Assembly: GCA_035646535.1 (NCBI GenBank)
Contig: DASRPD010000103.1
Coordinates: forward strand, 1-24,006
From: DASRPD01 sp035646535
GTDB taxonomy: Bacteria; Actinomycetota; Acidimicrobiia; IMCC26256; JANYLB01
Length of the DNA stretch: 24,006 bases
Direction: 5' to 3'
The position numbers and the translations under genes are program-made. How positions within the stretch are numbered: position 1 is the first letter of the stretch; every line of letters starts with the position of its first letter. Positions 20,073 through 24,006 of this stretch are shown here, piece after piece. A model generated the notes under the pieces. It saw only the letters and a program-made list of their open reading frames with translations. It searched no databases and was not told where the DNA came from.

Positions 20073-21098
20073 ATGACGGATTCGAACCCGACCCTCGCCC
20101 ACCTGCTCGCGGCCATGCGCGTTGCCGACAGCACCCCTGACCTGGAATGGGCGGTCGTCCCTGCGCCGCTGAGCGGGGGGTTCTGGGCGCAGATGTGGCG
20201 CATCCGACTCGCCGGTGCACGGCCCGAGCTGTCCCGCGAGCTCGTGGCCCGGGTGATGCCCAGTGCTCGGGTCGCGGCCCGCGAGACCCTCGTCCAGGAC
20301 CAACTCGCCCGGGTCGGTTTCGCCACCCCGGCGGTTCGCCTCGCCGGCGAACCCGGCCCTCAGCTCGACCGGGCCTGGATGGTCATGGACCTCGCGCCGG
20401 GCCGGACACTGCTCGCCGGCCTCTCCGGACCCTCGGCGCTGTTGCGACTTCCTCGCATCGCCCGCGACATGCCCGACCGGCTCGCCACGCTCGCCGCGGC
20501 GCTCCACACCATCGACGCGGACGACATCGCTCGGGCGCTCGACGCCGATGACGAGGTGGGCGACCTTCTGGCCCGGCTCGACGACCAGACCACCAGCTTG
20601 GGCTTCACTGATCTCGCGTTGCTCGCGCGGTGGCTCCGCCGTCACCGGCCGGCCGGTCACCGTCGGGCCGTCTGTCACGGGGACCTGCACCCCTTCAACG
20701 TCCTGAGCGCACCGAGCGGCGACACGGTGGTGGATTGGTCCTCCGCGCTGATCGCGGACCCGGCGTTCGACCTCGCGTTCACCAGCCTCTTGCTGGCGCA
20801 CCCGCCCCTGGCTGCCCCACGACCGGTCCAGCCGGTCGTCAACCTGGCCGGCCGGGCCCTCTCCCGCAGGTTCCTGCGCACCTACGCCGCCCGGTCGACA
20901 ACGGCGATCAATGCCGACCAGCTCGAGTGGTTCACCCTCCTGCATGCCCTGCGCGTGCTCACCGAGGTCGCGACCTGGGAGGACCAGGATGAGCTCGGCG
21001 ACCATGCCGGCCACCCGTTTCTCACCCTGCGCGCCCCGCTGGCCGGGCGCGTGAACGCCGCGACCGACGTCGTCCTCCGCCCGGTCGCCGTCGCGTGA
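20073..21098 (+). CDS. Aminoglycoside phosphotransferase (APH)-like kinase
   Basis: A 341-residue protein of the APH/choline kinase fold. Such enzymes phosphorylate small molecules, including antibiotics, sugars and choline-like alcohols; the substrate here is unknown and resistance should not be assumed. The catalytic loop is CHGDLHPFNVL (HGDLHPFN 202-209), the metal-binding Asp is in VVDWSSALIADPAFDLAF (D221), and PGPQLDRAWMVMDLAPGRTLL marks the hinge between the lobes. ATG 20073 is preceded by TTGACA-18-AATACT and no Shine-Dalgarno, so it is probably leaderless. The divergent MerR gene is its likely regulator. The GH3 gene downstream lies 80 bp away and has its own ribosome-binding site. 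Confidence 0.88.
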   Translation: MTDSNPTLAHLLAAMRVADSTPDLEWAVVPAPLSGGFWAQMWRIRLAGARPELSRELVARVMPSARVAARETLVQDQLARVGFATPAVRLAGEPGPQLDRAWMVMDLAPGRTLLAGLSGPSALLRLPRIARDMPDRLATLAAALHTIDADDIARALDADDEVGDLLARLDDQTTSLGFTDLALLARWLRRHRPAGHRRAVCHGDLHPFNVLSAPSGDTVVDWSSALIADPAFDLAFTSLLLAHPPLAAPRPVQPVVNLAGRALSRRFLRTYAARSTTAINADQLEWFTLLHALRVLTEVATWEDQDELGDHAGHPFLTLRAPLAGRVNAATDVVLRPVAVA

Positions 21099-21178
21099 AC
21101 GCTCGCTGCGGCCCGGTTGCCGGCTGCCGTCCGATGAGCGGTCACGATGGTGATTGACGACTTGGAGGGCTGATCGAG

Positions 21179-23401
21179 ATGGGCGAGGACACGCCGTTCG
21201 CCGAGGCGGCTGCTCGCGTGGCCGGGGGCGCTGATCACCGAGCCGAGGCCCGGGTCTTGGTGCAGCGCATGACCCGCGACGAGAAGCTCGACTGCCTCGA
21301 CGGCGATACCGACTTCGGATTCGACGCGCTCGTCGGTGACTACTTCAAGCGTCCGTTTCCCGCCGCGGCGGTCGAACGGCTCGGGATCCCCGGGATCCAG
21401 TTCACCGACGGGCCCCGCGGTTGTGTGATCGCGCCGGCTACCGCGTTTCCGGTGTCGATGGCTCGAGGGGCGACGTTCGATCCTGATCTCGAGGAACGGA
21501 TCGGCGAGGCCATCGGCGCTGAGTCCCGAGCGCGCGGGGCGACCTTCAGTGGGGCTGTGTGCATGAACCTCCTGCATCACCTGGCGTGGGGCCGCGCGCA
21601 GGAAACCTACGGCGAAGACCCTCATCACATCGGTGAGATGGCTGCCGCGTTTGCCCGGGGTCTCCAACGTCACGTGCTCGCCTGCATGAAGCACTTCGCC
21701 TGCAACTCGATGGAGAACGCACGCTTCGCGGTCGACGTGACGTGCGACGAGCGCCCGTTGCACGAGGTCTACCTGGCGCACTTCCGCCGGGTCGCCGACG
21801 AGGGTGTGGCATCGACGATGTCGGCCTACAACTCGCTGAACGGCACCTGGTGCGGTGACAACACCGCGTTGCTGACCGACATCCTGCGTACGGAGTGGGG
21901 ATGGGACGGCTTCGTCATCACCGACTTCGTGTTCGGGCTGCGAGACCCCGTCGGATCGGTCGCGGCCGGATGCGACATCGAGATGCCCTTCCGCCAACAG
22001 CGGGCCGACTGCCTCGCCGCGGCCCTCGAGGACGGTGAGCTCCGCGAGGCCGACGTCGACGCCGCGGTGACCAACATCGTCGCGACCTTGCTTCGATTCG
22101 CCGACCGCATCGAACGGACCGTCGACGCCTCGGTGATCGAGTGCGACGCGCACCGAGCACTGGCGTATGAGGCATCGGTCGCCTCGACCGTGCTGCTCCG
22201 CAACAACGGCCTGCTCCCCGTGGAGCCGTCGTCGTCTCGCCGAGTGGCCGTCCTCGGCCGTCTCGCCGCGGTGGCCAACCTCGGCGACCACGGATCCAGC
22301 ACGGTACGGCCCACGTCGACGGTGACGCCGCTCGACGGGCTCCGCACCGTCTTCACCGACGCGAGCGTCGAGCACCACGACACCGACGCGGCGATCGCCG
22401 AGGGGGCCGACCTCGTCGTGGTGGTCGTCGGTACGACCTTCGCCGACGAAGGTGAGTACCTGGGCGCGATCTCCAAAGCGACCCTGGCCCTGATCCCTGC
22501 ACTGCGCGACCCGGGCCGCGACTCGCGCGCCGCCAGGGCCGGCGCCGGTGACCCCGAGGCGCCACCGCCCGCACCACCGTCTGCGCCGCCGCCCGCACCA
22601 CCGTCTGCACCACCGTCTGGCGACGTCGATACGCCATCGGATTCCGGAGGCGCCATGGGCATCTCAGGAGCCCAGGGCGGTGATCGCCGGTCGCTGCTGG
22701 TCTCGTCCGAGGACCAGGCACTCATCGCCGAGGCCACCGTACGAAACGACCGCGTCGTGGTCGTCGTCATGGGCGGCAGCGGGTTCGTCATGCCCTGGCT
22801 GGAGACGGTCCCGGCGACCCTGCAGATCTGGTATCCGGGACTGGAAGGCGGCACCGCGCTGGCCGACATGATGGCCGGCGACGCCGAACCCGCCGGTCGC
22901 CTGCCTTTCGCCATGCCCCACGACGAGGCCGACCTGGTCGACTTCGATCCGGACGCCACCGAGGTCACCTACGGCTTGTTCCACGGCCAGTGGTTCCTCG
23001 ACCGCAACGGCGTCGAACCGGCCCGCCCGTTCGGCTTCGGGCTCGGCTACACGACCTTCGAGCTGGAGGCCGACCTTTCCGAGGGCCTGCGGACCGGCAA
23101 CGTGACGGTGACCGCCACCAACACCGGGACTCGTGTCGGCTCCACCGTGATCCAGGTCTACGGAAGCGTCGTCGGCTCCGGCTACGAGCGCCCGGCTCGA
23201 CGGCTCATCGGGTTCCGGCGGGTGTACGCGAACCCGGGCGAGTCGCGCACCGTCGACGTGTCGCTCGACCTCCATGTGCTCGACATCCGAGACCGGGGCA
23301 CGTGGCTCACCGAGCCCGGCACCTACCGGATCGAGATCGGCCAATCCGCCGCCGATTTGCCACTGCGCTCTGAGACCTCCATCGACGACCCCTGGTGGTG
23401 A
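21179..23401 (+). CDS. Glycoside hydrolase family 3, beta-glucosidase-like
   Basis: Hydrolyses beta-linked glucosyl or related residues. The 740-residue protein has no signal peptide, so it should act on imported oligosaccharides. The GH3 N-terminal barrel contains GIPGIQFTDGPRG, ETYGEDP, MKHFACNS (K171-H172) and GFVITDF, with D249 as the expected nucleophile. The alpha/beta sandwich domain starts about 330 (STVLLRNNGLLPV), and a fibronectin III-like C-terminal domain has FGFGLGYTTFEL and NTGTRVGSTVIQVYGS. Residues 440-505 form an inserted low-complexity stretch with APPPAPPS repeats (461-480). GGAGGG (21164-21169) lies 9 nt before ATG 21179. It follows the kinase gene by 80 bp and may be cotranscribed with it. 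Confidence 0.92.
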   Translation: MGEDTPFAEAAARVAGGADHRAEARVLVQRMTRDEKLDCLDGDTDFGFDALVGDYFKRPFPAAAVERLGIPGIQFTDGPRGCVIAPATAFPVSMARGATFDPDLEERIGEAIGAESRARGATFSGAVCMNLLHHLAWGRAQETYGEDPHHIGEMAAAFARGLQRHVLACMKHFACNSMENARFAVDVTCDERPLHEVYLAHFRRVADEGVASTMSAYNSLNGTWCGDNTALLTDILRTEWGWDGFVITDFVFGLRDPVGSVAAGCDIEMPFRQQRADCLAAALEDGELREADVDAAVTNIVATLLRFADRIERTVDASVIECDAHRALAYEASVASTVLLRNNGLLPVEPSSSRRVAVLGRLAAVANLGDHGSSTVRPTSTVTPLDGLRTVFTDASVEHHDTDAAIAEGADLVVVVVGTTFADEGEYLGAISKATLALIPALRDPGRDSRAARAGAGDPEAPPPAPPSAPPPAPPSAPPSGDVDTPSDSGGAMGISGAQGGDRRSLLVSSEDQALIAEATVRNDRVVVVVMGGSGFVMPWLETVPATLQIWYPGLEGGTALADMMAGDAEPAGRLPFAMPHDEADLVDFDPDATEVTYGLFHGQWFLDRNGVEPARPFGFGLGYTTFELEADLSEGLRTGNVTVTATNTGTRVGSTVIQVYGSVVGSGYERPARRLIGFRRVYANPGESRTVDVSLDLHVLDIRDRGTWLTEPGTYRIEIGQSAADLPLRSETSIDDPWW
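22559..22618 (+). repeat. 24-bp tandem repeat encoding a proline-rich linker
   Basis: Two 24-bp units (22559-22582, 22583-22606) and a half unit (22607-22618), each encoding APPPAPPS or its end APPS, within the GH3 gene. The DNA copies are almost identical and the unit keeps the reading frame. Confidence 0.85.
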
Positions 23402-23444
23402 ACCCGTTCGCCTGCGAGGTCCGGCAGTCGCAGCGCCGGAGAGG

Positions 23445-23450
23445 CATAAT
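23445..23450 (+). promoter_or_regulatory. Candidate -10 element for the nuclease-like gene
   Basis: CATAAT lies 35 nt before GTG 23486 and would give a short leader with GGGGGAAAGAGGG (23469-23481). No -35 recognised. The GH3 gene ends 43 bp upstream. Confidence 0.35.
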
Positions 23451-23485
23451 CCGGTCCGTCCAAGAAGCGGGGGAAAGAGGGCGCT

Positions 23486-23876
23486 GTGGCGAACGGCGAA
23501 GCAGACGACGTGGTGTGGGAACGGGCGCGACTGATACCTGTCTCGGGGATCCGGGGTGCGGAGGAGCAGGAACGCCGCGCGACATCGGCGCTGTTGGCGG
23601 TCCTTTCGGCAGTCGATGAGTTCGGGATGACGCTTACCAAGCCCTATGGCGCCCCCAGGGCCCGCTTGGAGACGTTCATCGAGGTGCCGTTCGAAACCGA
23701 GGACGGGCGCACCGTCTTCCCCGACGGGTTGATACGAGCCAAGCGTGGCAAGCGGGAATGGTCCGCGCTCGTCGAGGTGAAGACTGGGAGCAACGACCTT
23801 TCCCGCGACCAGATCGAGACCTATCTGGACGTGGCTCACGACAACAAAGCCGATTGTGTCATCACGATCGGCGGGT
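23486..23876 (+). pseudogene. PD-(D/E)XK nuclease-like protein, truncated by an IS30-family element
   Basis: The 5' part of a gene of unknown biological role. Residues 1-130 are intact: EEQERRATSALLAVLSAVDEFG, then a core with TFIEVPFETEDGRTVFPDGLI followed after about 15 residues by ALVEVKTG. This PD...EVK arrangement is the signature of the PD-(D/E)XK nuclease fold, and SRDQIETYLDVAHDNKAD continues in the style of such proteins. After VITIGG (about 23870) the frame enters sequence coding on the other strand for an IS30 transposase and ends at an unrelated TGA at 23956. The natural C-terminal half is missing or lies beyond the element. GTG 23486 has AGAGGG 4 nt upstream. The exact junction is estimated, not seen. 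Confidence 0.75.
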
Positions 23877-24006
23877 TCAGGCGGTGGCCGCAACGACCTG
23901 TGCGTAGGCCTCTGATGGTGTCATGTAGCCGAGGGTCTTGCGAGGACGATTGTTGAGGCTGCGCTGGATGCGCTTCAGGTCGACGGCCGACTGCTTCGAG
24001 AGGTCG
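23877..24006 (-). CDS. IS30-family transposase, C-terminal part (runs off the window)
   Basis: The minus strand from the window edge reads DLSKQSAVDLKRIQRSLNNR, then PRKTLGYMTPSEAYAQVVAA and a TGA at 23877-23879. The phrase LNNRPRKTLGYMTPSEA is the characteristic end of IS30-type DDE transposases. Only 42 residues are inside the window; the catalytic residues and the other end of the element are outside. The stop codon lies close to the point where the nuclease-like gene loses its homologous sequence, as expected when an element has inserted with its transposase running toward this end. The terminal inverted repeat should lie within about 10-20 bp of 23870, but with one end visible I cannot define it. 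Confidence 0.85.
   Translation of the reverse strand, partial: DLSKQSAVDLKRIQRSLNNRPRKTLGYMTPSEAYAQVVAATA

Noticed and set aside
20073..21098. Antibiotic resistance gene
   Set aside because: The APH fold is shared by many kinases of ordinary metabolites, and nothing here identifies an aminoglycoside substrate.
20882..22378. A 498-residue minus-strand frame
   Set aside because: It is antisense to the phosphotransferase and GH3 genes and shows no protein family character.
22664..23893. A 409-residue minus-strand frame
   Set aside because: It is antisense to the GH3 gene and the nuclease-like gene, both of which have clear motifs.

Overview
The window is high-GC chromosomal DNA, almost fully coding, from an actinobacterium. 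My best guess is the class Acidimicrobiia or a relative. This is inference from several things: a CofC-type F420 gene, many apparently leaderless genes with a TANNNT hexamer 5-8 nt before the start codon, GTG starts, and the gene order GluRS - tRNA-Gln - tRNA-Glu - HU - cofC - plsC - gpsA. As I recall, that order is conserved in Streptomyces and partly in Mycobacterium. No species can be named.

Layout. (1) 47-3384: a translationally coupled hyuA-hyuB pair (hydantoinase/oxoprolinase family), facing a GreA factor and a membrane-anchored YceI-like protein on the minus strand. The YceI-like gene carries a one-base frameshift. (2) 4720-8546: a branched-chain amino acid operon leuB-ilvE-cimA. It is preceded by a 23-codon leader peptide ending in an Ile/Val codon cluster, a 9-bp hairpin and a U-tracted terminator, which together look like a ribosome-mediated attenuator. 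(3) 8557-10829: a small unknown gene, gltX, and the two tRNAs that a non-discriminating GluRS would charge, closed by a 28-bp perfect palindrome. (4) 10868-12106: a small unknown gene, an HU gene, and a separate gene for a Lys/Arg/Pro/Ala repeat protein resembling the basic tail that other actinobacteria fuse to HU. (5) 12155-13211: a complete IS982-family insertion sequence abutting the stop codon of the next gene. (6) 13208-14535 (minus): a PIG-L deacetylase coupled to cofC, divergent from (7) 14606-17965: plsC-gpsA-unknown-RpiB-like, joined by 4-base start/stop overlaps, followed by a GYD-domain gene with its own promoter. (8) 18286-19191: a conserved-looking 66-residue protein divergent from rnhB. 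(9) 19188-23401: a MerR regulator divergent from an APH-like phosphotransferase, then a GH3 beta-glucosidase with a proline-rich insertion. (10) 23486-24006: the 5' part of a PD-(D/E)XK nuclease-like gene, cut off by an IS30-family element that runs out of the window.

How the genes work together. Region 2 supplies isoleucine and leucine steps: citramalate synthase, isopropylmalate/methylmalate dehydrogenase and the final transaminase, with the leader sensing Ile/Val charging. gltX and the tRNAs feed Glu-tRNA and, through an amidotransferase not seen here, Gln-tRNA. plsC and gpsA cover glycerol-3-phosphate formation and its acylation. cofC belongs to F420 synthesis.

The most interesting points are the leuB attenuator, the split HU/basic-tail pair, the repeated TAGGAT promoters built on the upstream stop codon, the RpiB homologue lacking its usual catalytic histidine, and the nuclease gene broken by IS30. 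I saw no CRISPR array, prophage or clear secondary-metabolite cluster.
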